Positions 1 through 7,823 of a DNA stretch of 64,000 nt are shown here, in pieces. Below the pieces are notes generated by a model that worked only from the letters and a program-made list of their open reading frames with translations, did no database searches and had not been told where the DNA came from. Each line of letters begins with the position of its first letter. The stretch's first letter is position 1. The stretch spans positions 310,001-374,000 of the forward strand of contig JBFXDS010000001.1 of NCBI GenBank assembly GCA_050180895.1. The letters run 5' to 3'. The stretch comes from JBGPEQ01 sp050180895 (lineage in GTDB: Bacteria; Pseudomonadota; Alphaproteobacteria; Dongiales; Dongiaceae). Made by a program: the position numbers and the translations under genes.

Positions 1-3000
1 CGGCGAAAGGGCGGCTCGATCTCAACAGCGCCAATCTGGCGCTCACGGTCGACAGCCTGGCGCCGGGCACGGCCGCGGGCATGCCCATTGCGCTCGACAA
101 GGCGTTTCAGATCGCCGGCGACGTCATCTATGCCGGCGCGGGCGGCGAGGTACAGAACCTGACGGTCGCGCTCGGCGGCGTCGCCGCCACCGGCGCGGTC
201 AAGTTCGCGCCCGGGACGCCGGCCAAGGTCGAGGCCAAGCTGGGCGTGAACCGGCTCAATCTGGACAGTCTGCTGTCGGCCGTGACGGCGCCGGCCGAAA
301 GCGCCCCCGCGGCGCCGGCTGCGGGCAAAGGCGGAAGCTTTGCCCTTCCGCAGGATATCGATGCGACCGTTTCCGTGGCCGTCGCCGCGATCAGCTATCG
401 TGACGGCGTGATCAACGACGCCCGCCTGGCGGCCGAATTGACGGGCGGGCAACTGACGCTCAGCGAGTTCTCCGCGCTGCTGCCGGGTGGATCCAGCTTC
501 TCCGCGACCGGGACCCTCGCGCCGGCAGAAGGAGAGCCGCAATTCACCGGCGGCGTCGACGCCAAGTCGGATAATCTGCGGGCCCTGCTCGACTGGCTGC
601 AGGTCGCGCCGCCGCAAGTGCCGGCGGACCGGCTGCGGACCTTGGCCTTGACGAGCCGGCTGACGGCCACTCCGACCAGCCTCGGTCTCGAGGAGATCGA
701 TCTCCAGCTCGATTCCTCGAAGATCACCGGCGGCGCCCGGATCGCGCTTGCCGGCGCCACCCGGGAGAAGCCCGCATTCGGAATCGGGCTGGCGATCGAC
801 CAGCTCAACCTCGACGCCTATCTGCCGCCGGCGGCGCCGGCGGAAGGCGGCAGCGGGCAGGCCAAGGGCGGCGGCCTGCCTCTCGACGGACTGGCGCCGC
901 TCGCCGGCATCGATGCCAATGTCGAGCTGCGGGTCGGGAAGCTAACCCTCAACGAGCAGACGCTGCAATCCGTGCATCTCGACGGCACGCTGCAAAATGG
1001 CGCGCTCACCTTGCGCGACCTGAGCGTGAAGGAGTTCGCCGGCGGCAAGGGCGCGTTGAGCGGCACGATCTCCGACCTCGCCGGGCAGCCGCGCTTCGAT
1101 ACCAAGTTCGATCTCAGCGCCCGCGACGCCGGCAAGGCCTTCCAGCTCGCCGGCCTCGGCAAGGCGCCGCCCGGCAAGCTCGGCGCGCTCAAGCTCGCCG
1201 GGACGCTGGCGGGCGGCGCGCAGGACGTCGCCTATGACGTGACGTTCTCCATCGCCGGGGTGGGCGCATCGGGGACCGCCAAGGGCAAGGCGACAGGCAT
1301 CGGGGCGGGCATTCCGCGCATCGATACGACCTTCGATCTCAAGGCCAAGGATGCCGGACCGCTGGCCACGTTCGCCGGCATGTCGGCCGCGGATGCGAGC
1401 AGGCTCGGCGCGGTTTCGCTGGCGGGAACCGCGGTCAGCGGCGCCGACGATCTGACCTATGACGTGACGATCAGCATGGCCGGCATCGGTGGGCAGGGGC
1501 AGTTCAAGGGCAGGCTGGACGGTCTGTCCGGGACGCCGCGGGTCGACACGCGGCTCGACTTCGCCGCCAAGAAGCCGGCGCCGCTGCTCGCCCTCGCCGG
1601 CATGGCCGGGCCCGCCGCCAGCAAGCTCGGCGAGGTCGGCATTGCCGGAACCATGGCCGGCAATGCCGACGACATGAAGCTCGATCTGGGGCTGCAGGGC
1701 TTCGGCGGCAGCGCCAAGGTGGCGGGCACGGTGATGGCCGCCGCGGCGCCGACACGGTTCGATATCACCGTCTCCGCCGATCACCCGGAGTTCCGCGATC
1801 TGCTGGCCGCGCTCGTCCCGGGTTACAAGCCGCAAGCCGACAAGCTCGGCGCCTTTGCCTTGGCGGCGAAGGCGAGCGGCAGCACCGACGCGGCATCGCT
1901 GTCCGACCTGTCGTTGCGGGCGGGTCAGACCAGCCTGACGGGCAACCTGCAGCTGGACCAAGCGGGCGCGCGGCCGGTGGTGACGGCCGCCCTGCGCGGC
2001 GGCGTGGTCGATCTGACGCCGTTCTCGACGCCCGGCGAGACGGGCGGCGGGGGCGGCAGCGGCGAGCGCTGGTCGCGCGAGCCGCTCGACCTGTCCATTC
2101 TCGAGAGCTTCGACGCCGATGTCGATTTTGCCGCCGACCGCTTCATCTCCGGCGAGACGCGGATCGACAATCTGCAGGCGAAGCTGGCGCTGCGCGACGG
2201 CACGCTCACGATCACGCAGCTGACCGGCAACACCTATGGCGGCGCCATCAACCTGACGGGCAGCCTGGCGAGCCGGGGCGTGCCGACCTTCAACGGCCAC
2301 ATCATCGCCGACAAGGTCAATGTCGGCGACGTCGCGGGCAGCGGCTTCGTCAAGGGCCCGGTGTCCTTCAACGCCGATCTGACGTCGCGCGGCCACAGCA
2401 TGGCCGAGCTGATGGAGGCGCTGCAGGGAGTCGGCCGGGTCGACGGCACGGTCACCGTGCTGGGCGAGGTCGAGCAGGTGCTGGGCGCGGCGGCGCTGTC
2501 GGTCCTCGGGCAGCAGCTGTCGAAACTCACCGGCGTGCAGCAGGTCCAGGGCGTGACCGAGTATGTGAACGCCGCCTATCAGGCGTTCGTCGGCCGGCCC
2601 AACGCGCTCAACGGCAACTTCAACATCGCCGGCGGCGTGCTCAACACGCAGGACCTCTCCATCATCAACGACCAAGCCAAGGCCCTCGTCACCGGCGATG
2701 CCAATCTCGGCGCCTGGACCATCGGCATGCTTGTGAACGTCTTCTCGGCGCAATTCCCGGACCAGCCCTGCCTGATGGTCGATCTCGCCGGCATCCTCGA
2801 CAGCCCGACGCCGAAGCCGCGCGGCGGCGGCGGTTGCGGCGGCAGCGGCGGGGCGGCGCCCTTCGGCGGCCTCAACCCGACCGACCTGTTCGGAACCATC
2901 GTGCCCGGGCTGCAGTCGCCGGGGACGGGCGAGGGCACGGCGCCAGGCGTGCTCCCCGATATCCTGCCGGGCGTGCTTCCGGGGCTCACGGGCGGCGGCG

Positions 3001-3653
3001 AGGCGGGCAAGGCCGCGCCGACCAGCCCGGAGGAGACCATCGTCCCCGACCTGAGCGTCACCGAGCCGACGGCGCCGGAGGTCGTGCCGCAGGCGCCGGA
3101 AACGGCGGGCGAGGCGCTGGTCCCGGCGATCGAGCCGGCGCCGGAGGCGATGCCGACGGAACAGGCCCCGGAGGTCGCGCCGCCGACCGCCGAAGCCCCG
3201 GCCGTCGAGGAGGCGCCCGCAGCCGAGGCCGCGCCGGCGGAAGAGGTGCCGGACGCTGCGGCGCCGGCGGAAGAGGCGCCCGCGGTCGAGGCGGCGCCGG
3301 AGGAAGCGCCCGCCGCCGAGGTTGCACCGGAAGCCCCCGCGGTCGAGATCGCGCCGGAAGAACAGCCGGAGGCGACGCAGGCGCCGGCCGAGGCGGCTCC
3401 GGCTGAGGAGGTCGCACCGGCCGAAGCGCCGGCCGAGGAGGTCGCACCGGCGCCCGAGGCCGAGCAACCGGCCGAGGAGCCGGTGATCGTGCCGCAGATC
3501 GAGGCGGCGCCGGAGGAGCAGCCCGCCGAGGCGGTGCCGGAGGAGCCCGCTGCCGAGGCGGTCGAGCCGTTGCCCGAGGAGCAGCTGCCCGAGGCGATGG
3601 AGGGCGTCCAGGAGCCGGAGACCATCATCCCCGACCTGGCGCCGCAGCAGTAG
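1..3653 (+). CDS. AsmA family protein, 5' end cut by window edge
   Basis: The frame is open from base 3, so the gene starts upstream of the window. The visible part has repeated beta-rich units rich in Gly, Ala, Leu and Asp. A typical AsmA C-terminal region lies at about 2090-2340, where residues around GETRIDNLQAKLALRDGTL and a GGAINLTGSL stretch can be read. AsmA proteins are large envelope proteins linked to outer-membrane assembly and intermembrane lipid transport. From about base 3000 to the stop, roughly 200 residues form a low-complexity tail of Ala, Glu and Pro with units like PAEEAPA; this tail is not part of the AsmA fold. The family call rests on composition and the C-terminal block; the exact subfamily is unclear. 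Confidence 0.8.
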   Translation, partial: AKGRLDLNSANLALTVDSLAPGTAAGMPIALDKAFQIAGDVIYAGAGGEVQNLTVALGGVAATGAVKFAPGTPAKVEAKLGVNRLNLDSLLSAVTAPAESAPAAPAAGKGGSFALPQDIDATVSVAVAAISYRDGVINDARLAAELTGGQLTLSEFSALLPGGSSFSATGTLAPAEGEPQFTGGVDAKSDNLRALLDWLQVAPPQVPADRLRTLALTSRLTATPTSLGLEEIDLQLDSSKITGGARIALAGATREKPAFGIGLAIDQLNLDAYLPPAAPAEGGSGQAKGGGLPLDGLAPLAGIDANVELRVGKLTLNEQTLQSVHLDGTLQNGALTLRDLSVKEFAGGKGALSGTISDLAGQPRFDTKFDLSARDAGKAFQLAGLGKAPPGKLGALKLAGTLAGGAQDVAYDVTFSIAGVGASGTAKGKATGIGAGIPRIDTTFDLKAKDAGPLATFAGMSAADASRLGAVSLAGTAVSGADDLTYDVTISMAGIGGQGQFKGRLDGLSGTPRVDTRLDFAAKKPAPLLALAGMAGPAASKLGEVGIAGTMAGNADDMKLDLGLQGFGGSAKVAGTVMAAAAPTRFDITVSADHPEFRDLLAALVPGYKPQADKLGAFALAAKASGSTDAASLSDLSLRAGQTSLTGNLQLDQAGARPVVTAALRGGVVDLTPFSTPGETGGGGGSGERWSREPLDLSILESFDADVDFAADRFISGETRIDNLQAKLALRDGTLTITQLTGNTYGGAINLTGSLASRGVPTFNGHIIADKVNVGDVAGSGFVKGPVSFNADLTSRGHSMAELMEALQGVGRVDGTVTVLGEVEQVLGAAALSVLGQQLSKLTGVQQVQGVTEYVNAAYQAFVGRPNALNGNFNIAGGVLNTQDLSIINDQAKALVTGDANLGAWTIGMLVNVFSAQFPDQPCLMVDLAGILDSPTPKPRGGGGCGGSGGAAPFGGLNPTDLFGTIVPGLQSPGTGEGTAPGVLPDILPGVLPGLTGGGEAGKAAPTSPEETIVPDLSVTEPTAPEVVPQAPETAGEALVPAIEPAPEAMPTEQAPEVAPPTAEAPAVEEAPAAEAAPAEEVPDAAAPAEEAPAVEAAPEEAPAAEVAPEAPAVEIAPEEQPEATQAPAEAAPAEEVAPAEAPAEEVAPAPEAEQPAEEPVIVPQIEAAPEEQPAEAVPEEPAAEAVEPLPEEQLPEAMEGVQEPETIIPDLAPQQ

Positions 3654-3657
3654 GCCG

Positions 3658-4464
3658 CTACGTCACCGCGACCGAGGCGGCGCTGAGACCGTCGAAGGAG
3701 GCGGCGACGAGGCCCGGCCGCTCCAGCCGGAAGGCGGCGAAGATGCTGCCGAGGGTGACGATTTCGCCGGCCCGCAGGGGCGCGCCGCGCGCCGCCTGAT
3801 GGTCGGCCAACCAGGCCAGCGAGTTGAGCGGGTGGCCGAGGATGTCGCGAGCCGCGCCGGCGCCGATGACCGCGCCGTCGACGGTGAAGCGGCCGGGGAT
3901 GTCGGCCTCGCCGGCCAGGATGTCCGGCGGCTGCTCCGGCCCGAGCACGCAGCCGCAGGAGAAGAAGTCGTCGGCGACGAGGCTCGGCACGCCCGCCCGC
4001 TTGATGTCGACGAAGCGCCATTCGACGATCTCGACGGAGGTCATGACCGCGGCCACGGCGGGCAGCACGCTGGCCCGCGTGTGGCCGCCGGCGCGGGCGG
4101 GCAGATCGGCGCCGAGGCGCACGGCGACCTCGCATTCGAGGCCGGGCTTGGCGTAGTCGGCACGGTCGACGGCGGCGTGACCCTGGTGGACGGTGCCGGC
4201 GTAGAGCGTGCCGGCGCAGGGGAAGGGGATGCCGAGCGCGGCCTGCATGGGCGGCGAGGTCGAGCCGATCTTCCAGCCGACCGGCGCGCCGCGGCCGCGC
4301 GTGGCGATCAGCGGCCGGGCCGCCTCCTGCACGGCGTAGGCCTCCTCGAGGGTCGCCGGGCGACAATCCGCCGGGATCTCCTCGATCGGCGGCCGCCGGC
4401 CGTTGCGGCGCTGGCGCAGATCGGCGATGAAATCGGCGGCCGCGGCAATGGCGTCTGGAGTCAT
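3658..4464 (-). CDS. Fumarylacetoacetase-fold hydratase (2-keto-4-pentenoate hydratase-like)
   Basis: A 268-residue protein of the MhpD/FAH superfamily, whose members hydrate or decarboxylate 2-oxo acids with a divalent metal. The GWKIG motif is at residues 63-67, and the metal-binding E-x-E pair is E110 and E112 in KPGLECEVAVRLG, followed by a conserved Asp/Glu-rich segment near SVEIVEWRF. The length matches the family. It is the last gene of a minus-strand group, 10 bases after the DUF1272 gene. No catabolic partner genes are nearby, so the substrate cannot be named. Confidence 0.8.
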   Translation of the reverse strand: MTPDAIAAAADFIADLRQRRNGRRPPIEEIPADCRPATLEEAYAVQEAARPLIATRGRGAPVGWKIGSTSPPMQAALGIPFPCAGTLYAGTVHQGHAAVDRADYAKPGLECEVAVRLGADLPARAGGHTRASVLPAVAAVMTSVEIVEWRFVDIKRAGVPSLVADDFFSCGCVLGPEQPPDILAGEADIPGRFTVDGAVIGAGAARDILGHPLNSLAWLADHQAARGAPLRAGEIVTLGSIFAAFRLERPGLVAASFDGLSAASVAVT

Positions 4465-4474
4465 CGGGCGCGGC

Positions 4475-4723
4475 TCAGGCCACCTTGCGGCAGCCCTCGG
4501 GCTTGAAGACGCGCTTGGTCGAGGCGGGGTGCTTCTCCAGCATGGCCGGTGGCCGGATCGGCCGCTGGACCAGGTTCCCGCCGCAGTTGGGGCAGGCCCC
4601 GTCCAGCAGGTTCTGAGCGCAGCCGCGGCAGAAGGTGCATTCGAAGGTGCAGATCATCGCCTCGGTGGAATCGGGCGGCAGATCCTTGTCGCAGCATTCG
4701 CAGTTGGGGCGCAGTTCGAGCAT
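4475..4723 (-). CDS. DUF1272 small zinc-ribbon-like protein
   Basis: An 82-residue protein with cysteines at 8, 10, 11, 25, 29, 32, 35, 44 and 47. The paired C-x2-C and C-x3-C spacing and the opening MLELRPNCECC are characteristic of DUF1272. The cysteine pattern suggests bound zinc. The molecular function of the family is unknown. It lies 7 bases after the upstream ribbon-helix-helix gene and 10 bases before the hydratase, so the three are probably co-transcribed. Confidence 0.85.
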   Translation of the reverse strand: MLELRPNCECCDKDLPPDSTEAMICTFECTFCRGCAQNLLDGACPNCGGNLVQRPIRPPAMLEKHPASTKRVFKPEGCRKVA

Positions 4724-4730
4724 GGGCTCC

Positions 4731-5000
4731 TCACGGGCTTGGCAGAGATGGGGTTGACGTGCGTTCGGTCAAGAGCTGGTCGAGCACGAAGACGCGGATG
4801 GCGCTCGAGAGGTTGCTCGGCTTGGCGTCGCGCGCTCGTTGGCCGTCGATCTCCTCGATCAGCTTGTTGAGCGACAGGCCGCGGCGGCCGGCGATGGCCT
4901 TGAGCTGATCCCAGAACGCGGTCTCGACCGACAGGCTGGTGCGGTGGCCGGCGATCAGGATGGAGTGCTTCTTCAGGGCGTGGTGATGCTGGTCGGTCAT
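4731..5000 (-). CDS. Ribbon-helix-helix domain protein
   Basis: An 89-residue protein. Residues 19-45 (RTSLSVETAFWDQLKAIAG and GLSLNKLIEEID) fit the strand-helix-helix pattern of the RHH_4 family, which usually binds DNA as a dimer. A second amphipathic helix, NLSSAIRVFVLDQLL, follows. It is the first gene of a three-gene minus-strand group and could autoregulate it, but no operator was identified. The C-terminus runs into Ser/Pro-rich sequence. Confidence 0.75.
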   Translation of the reverse strand: MTDQHHHALKKHSILIAGHRTSLSVETAFWDQLKAIAGRRGLSLNKLIEEIDGQRARDAKPSNLSSAIRVFVLDQLLTERTSTPSLPSP

Positions 5001-5028
5001 CAGGCTCGATCGCGTTTCTCCGTTCGAC

Positions 5029-5062
5029 CCCCCACCCTACCCTCCCCCTCAAGGGGGGAGGG
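5029..5062. repeat. GC-rich palindromic intergenic repeat
   Basis: A run of CCCCCCACCCTACCCTCC is followed by a hairpin of CCCTCCCC and GGGGAGGG around a short loop. It resembles, without matching exactly, the CCCTCACCCT elements at 10088 and 35979. It sits downstream of fumC and upstream of the ribbon-helix-helix gene on the same strand, and could end fumC transcription. Confidence 0.5.
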
Positions 5063-5067
5063 AATTC

Positions 5068-6471
5068 CTAGGAGCGCGGGCCGATCATCTGCTCGGGGCG
5101 GACGAACTTGTCGAACTCGTCGGCGGTGAGGAAGCCGAGGGCGACGGCGGCCTCCTTCAGGCTGGTGCCCTCGGCGTGGGCCTTCTTGGCGACCTTGGCC
5201 GCCTTGTCGTAGCCGATGTGCGGGTTGAGGGCGGTGACCAGCATCAGCGACTGCTCCAGGAGCTGCTTGATGCGGGCGCGGTTGGGCTCGATGCCGACGA
5301 TGCAGTTGTCGGTGAAGCTGACGCAGGCGTCGGCGATCAGCCGGCCGGACTGCAGCAGATCGTAGATCATCACGGGCTTGAAGACGTTGAGCTCGAAATG
5401 GCCCTGGCTGCCGGCGACGGTGACGGTGACGTGGTTGCCCATCACCTGGGTGGCGACCATGGTCAGGGCTTCGGCCTGGGTGGGGTTCACCTTGCCCGGC
5501 ATGATGGAGGAGCCGGGCTCGTTCTCCGGCAGCAGCACCTCGCCGAGGCCGGAGCGCGGGCCGGAGCCGAGCAGGCGGACGTCGTTGGCGATCTTCAGCA
5601 GCGAGGCCGCCAGCACGTTGTAGGCGCCGGACAGCTCGACGATGGCGTCGTGGCTGGCGAGGGCCTCGAACTTGTTGGCCGCGCTGACGAAGGGCAGGCC
5701 GGTGAGGCGCGCGACCTGGGCGGCGAAGGCCGCGGCGAAGCCGGCGTGGGCGTTGAGGCCGGTGCCGACGGCGGTGCCGCCCTGGGCCAGCGGCCAGATG
5801 CGCGGCAGGCAGGACTCGACGCGGTCGATGCCGAGCGCCACCTGCGCCGCGTAGCCCGAGAACTCCTGGCCGAGGGTGACGGGCGTCGCATCCTGCAGGT
5901 GGGTGCGGCCGATCTTGATGATGTCGGCGAAGGCCGTCGCCTTGGCGGCCAGGGCCTCATGCAGGTGCTTGAGGGCGGGGATCACGGCGCGCGCCGCCTG
6001 CTCGCCGGCGGCGATGTGCATGGCCGAGGGGAAGCTGTCGTTCGACGACTGACCCATGTTGACGTGATCGTTTGGGTGCACCGGCGCCTTGCCGCCGCGC
6101 TTGCCCGCCAGCAGCTCGTTGGCGCGGCCGGCGATCACCTCGTTGGCGTTCATGTTGGACTGGGTGCCGGAGCCGGTCTGCCAGACCACGAGGGGGAAGT
6201 GATCGTCGAGCTTGCCGGCGACGACCTCGGCGGCGGCCTGGGCGATGGCCTTGCCGAGCTTCGGATCGAGCACGCCGAGCGCCATGTTGGTCTCGGCCGC
6301 GGCCTGCTTGACGAGGCCGAGGGCGCGGACGAGCGGCACCGGCATGCGCTCGCCGCCGATTCGGAAGTTCTGCAGGGAGCGCTGGGTCTGGGCGCCCCAG
6401 TAGCGGTCGGCGGGCACGGCGACCTCGCCCATGGAGTCGCTCTCGAGGCGGGTGTTCGGCTGGTCGGTCAT
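5068..6471 (-). CDS. fumC: Class II fumarate hydratase
   Basis: A 467-residue enzyme converting fumarate to L-malate in the citric acid cycle. The superfamily signature GSSIMPGKVNPTQ is at about residues 318-330, and the substrate-binding THLQDATPVTLGQEF is near 186-200. The opening MTDQPNTRLESDSMGEVAVP and the WGAQTQRSL segment are typical of FumC. The frame is open another 126 codons upstream, but that stretch is low-complexity and overlaps dispersed repeats, so the ATG at 6469-6471 is the likely start. It is the cofactor-free tetrameric type, not the iron-sulfur class I type. Confidence 0.95.
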   Translation of the reverse strand: MTDQPNTRLESDSMGEVAVPADRYWGAQTQRSLQNFRIGGERMPVPLVRALGLVKQAAAETNMALGVLDPKLGKAIAQAAAEVVAGKLDDHFPLVVWQTGSGTQSNMNANEVIAGRANELLAGKRGGKAPVHPNDHVNMGQSSNDSFPSAMHIAAGEQAARAVIPALKHLHEALAAKATAFADIIKIGRTHLQDATPVTLGQEFSGYAAQVALGIDRVESCLPRIWPLAQGGTAVGTGLNAHAGFAAAFAAQVARLTGLPFVSAANKFEALASHDAIVELSGAYNVLAASLLKIANDVRLLGSGPRSGLGEVLLPENEPGSSIMPGKVNPTQAEALTMVATQVMGNHVTVTVAGSQGHFELNVFKPVMIYDLLQSGRLIADACVSFTDNCIVGIEPNRARIKQLLEQSLMLVTALNPHIGYDKAAKVAKKAHAEGTSLKEAAVALGFLTADEFDKFVRPEQMIGPRS

Positions 6472-6577
6472 CGGGCTGCTCCCGGAATTCGCCGGCGCTG
6501 TTTTATCGGCAAACGGGCGGGCTTGGTAGGGCGGAGGTTCCGGCCGCGCGCTGGAGACGCGACGGTCGCGCAAAAAT

Positions 6578-6605
6578 GACGGATGAACCCCATGTCCAGC
6601 GAAGA
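6578..6605 (+). repeat. 28-bp dispersed repeat, copy 1
   Basis: These 28 bases, with core GATGAACCCCATGTCCAGCG, recur exactly at 56654-56681. Two diverged copies follow at about 6673-6700 (GGACCCCATGCCAAGCGGAG) and 6817-6848 (CACCCCATGCCCAGCGGGAG). Each copy is preceded by an A-rich stretch. Confidence 0.85.
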
Positions 6606-7004
6606 CCGGGTGTCCGGCGGCTTGGGATTCACGCGGAGCCGCGGAGGCGCAGAGGGGGCGAGTGCAAAATCGAGCGATGGACCCCATGCCAAGCGGAGAT
6701 CGAGCGTTAGGGGCGCCCCCGCGTGGGTGCCCTGGCGGACGGAGCGGTTGCCGGGCGGCCACGCTTGTCCCCGCGAAAGCGGGGAGGGGGCCGCCCCTAC
6801 GTTCGGCCGTGAGAAAATGAACGAAGCACCCCATGCCCAGCGGGAGCACGTCGGAAGATAGGACAGTTCACCTGACCTGGTTTTCGAAATCTGAACAACG
6901 AGCCTATGTAAAGGAAGTTAACGGGCTCGGTGCTCCCGCTTGGGCCAAAACACGGGGGGGTCGGCACCCGCGTGGGCGGATGTGACGGTGAAGTAGATCT
7001 GATC

Positions 7005-7064
7005 CACGATGTCAAAGACCGCGCCGCCGGGACGGGCCCATCGGCAAGAGAACATTATATGAAC
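7005..7064 (+). repeat. SOS-box repeat unit, copy 1
   Basis: The unit opens with CACGATGTCAAAGA and, after a variable spacer, ends in GAACATTATATGAACA. The same order with nearly the same spacing (45 versus 46 bases between the starts of the two cores) occurs at 56766-56826. The spacer sequences differ, so conservation is concentrated in the two cores. Confidence 0.7.
7050..7064 (+). promoter_or_regulatory. Putative LexA (SOS) box
   Basis: GAAC, seven bases, GAAC is the reverse complement of the alphaproteobacterial LexA consensus GTTC-N7-GTTC. It lies 100 bases before vapB. LexA control is inference from the motif alone. Confidence 0.55.
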
Positions 7065-7163
7065 ATATGGGTTGAAAGTCAACGCCCGTGGCGGGGTGAA
7101 GGAGACGGCGGCGCGATCAATCCCCGGCCGGGACACGGCATAGGCCAAGACTGTGATCTGGAC

Positions 7164-7391
7164 ATGACGAAGCGAAAGAAGACTTCCAAGGCCGCCGTGC
7201 GCATCCCTCGCGAATGGGAACTGCCGGGCAAGACCGCGCTGGTCACGAAGGACGGCGCGCGCCTGATTCTGGAGCCGATCGAGACGAAGAGCTTCATCGA
7301 GGCATTGCGCGCGCTCGGCCCCCTGCCGCCGGCGGACTGGTTTCCCGAGATCGATGAGACTCTGTCCCCGGCCGATCCGGTCGACCTTTGA
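7164..7391 (+). CDS. vapB: VapB-type antitoxin (AbrB-like)
   Basis: A 75-residue protein. AVRIPREWELPG and ARLILEPIE match the swapped-hairpin DNA-binding half of VapB antitoxins, and the C-terminal half (FIEALRALGPLPPADWFPEID) matches the toxin-binding segment. The frame is open further upstream, but the ATG at 7164 gives the family's usual length. VapB normally neutralises a PIN-domain RNase encoded immediately downstream. Here the following vapC sequence is decayed, so this antitoxin appears to be an orphan. Confidence 0.8.
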   Translation: MTKRKKTSKAAVRIPREWELPGKTALVTKDGARLILEPIETKSFIEALRALGPLPPADWFPEIDETLSPADPVDL

Positions 7392-7540
7392 CGCGCCGCG
7401 CTATCTCCTCAACATCAGCATCGCGAGCGTGCTCCTGTGCGATCCCTTCGGGCCTGTCGCCGCGCGGGTGACGCGGCATGGCGTCGACCGCATGTGCACC
7501 AGCATCGTCGTTGCCGCCGATCAGATCGACGCGTACCGAC
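7387..7540 (+). pseudogene. Decayed vapC toxin remnant
   Basis: Directly after vapB one frame reads RYLLNISIASVLL, then GPVAARVTRHGVDRMCTSIVVAA. This aligns with the start of VapC PIN-domain toxins, which usually read YLLDTNIVSDLV, then VAARI and VCTSIVVAAELRYG. The catalytic Asp of the DTN motif is replaced (NIS), the ELRYG segment is lost and similarity ends by about 7530. No intact start codon for a toxin is visible. This is a truncated, catalytically dead relic. Confidence 0.7.
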
Positions 7541-7739
7541 CACTAAAACCGCCGGACGAGTCTCGCAGGCCATAACTGGTCAGAAATGTTACGGCTTCTG
7601 AATTGGGCCCGCCTACGACGGTGTTTCTTTGCGACTCTTTGGTTATCGTCCTAAAGGATGAAATTCCTGATCTCAAGCGCCCCTCTATTGCACCTGCCGA
7701 AGTCTCTGCGACCCCTCCCATTTGGGAGGAGCGCCAATC

Positions 7740-7823
7740 ATGAATAGGCGTTATATCGAGCTGCAGGCATGGTTGCTACGAGGCCTCGGCGATGTTCAAT
7801 CTCATACCGGAATTGGTTCTTAG
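7740..7823 (+). CDS. Short leader ORF with strong ribosome site
   Basis: An ATG at 7740 is preceded at nine bases by GGAGGA (7725-7730), the best ribosome-binding site in this patch. It opens a 27-codon frame ending at 7823. It overlaps the start of the next gene (ATG 7792) in a different frame. It may be a leader that couples translation of that gene, or simply noise; no homology was recognised. Confidence 0.3.
   Translation: MNRRYIELQAWLLRGLGDVQSHTGIGS

Larger units (their letters stand above)
6472..7163. other. Non-coding repeat-rich stretch between fumC and vapB
   Basis: No gene is supported here. The stretch holds three copies of a short dispersed motif (about 6578-6605, 6673-6700 and 6817-6848) and a repeat unit ending in an SOS box (7005-7064). 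The fumC promoter should lie in the lower part, but no clear -35/-10 pair was recognised. Confidence 0.6.

Noticed and set aside
942..3467. Long open frame on the minus strand inside the AsmA gene
   Set aside because: It mirrors the codon pattern of the plus-strand gene, is extremely Arg- and Leu-rich and shows no domain. High GC produces such shadows.
6930..7163. In-frame extension of vapB upstream of ATG 7164
   Set aside because: It runs through the SOS-box repeat and has no protein-like composition.
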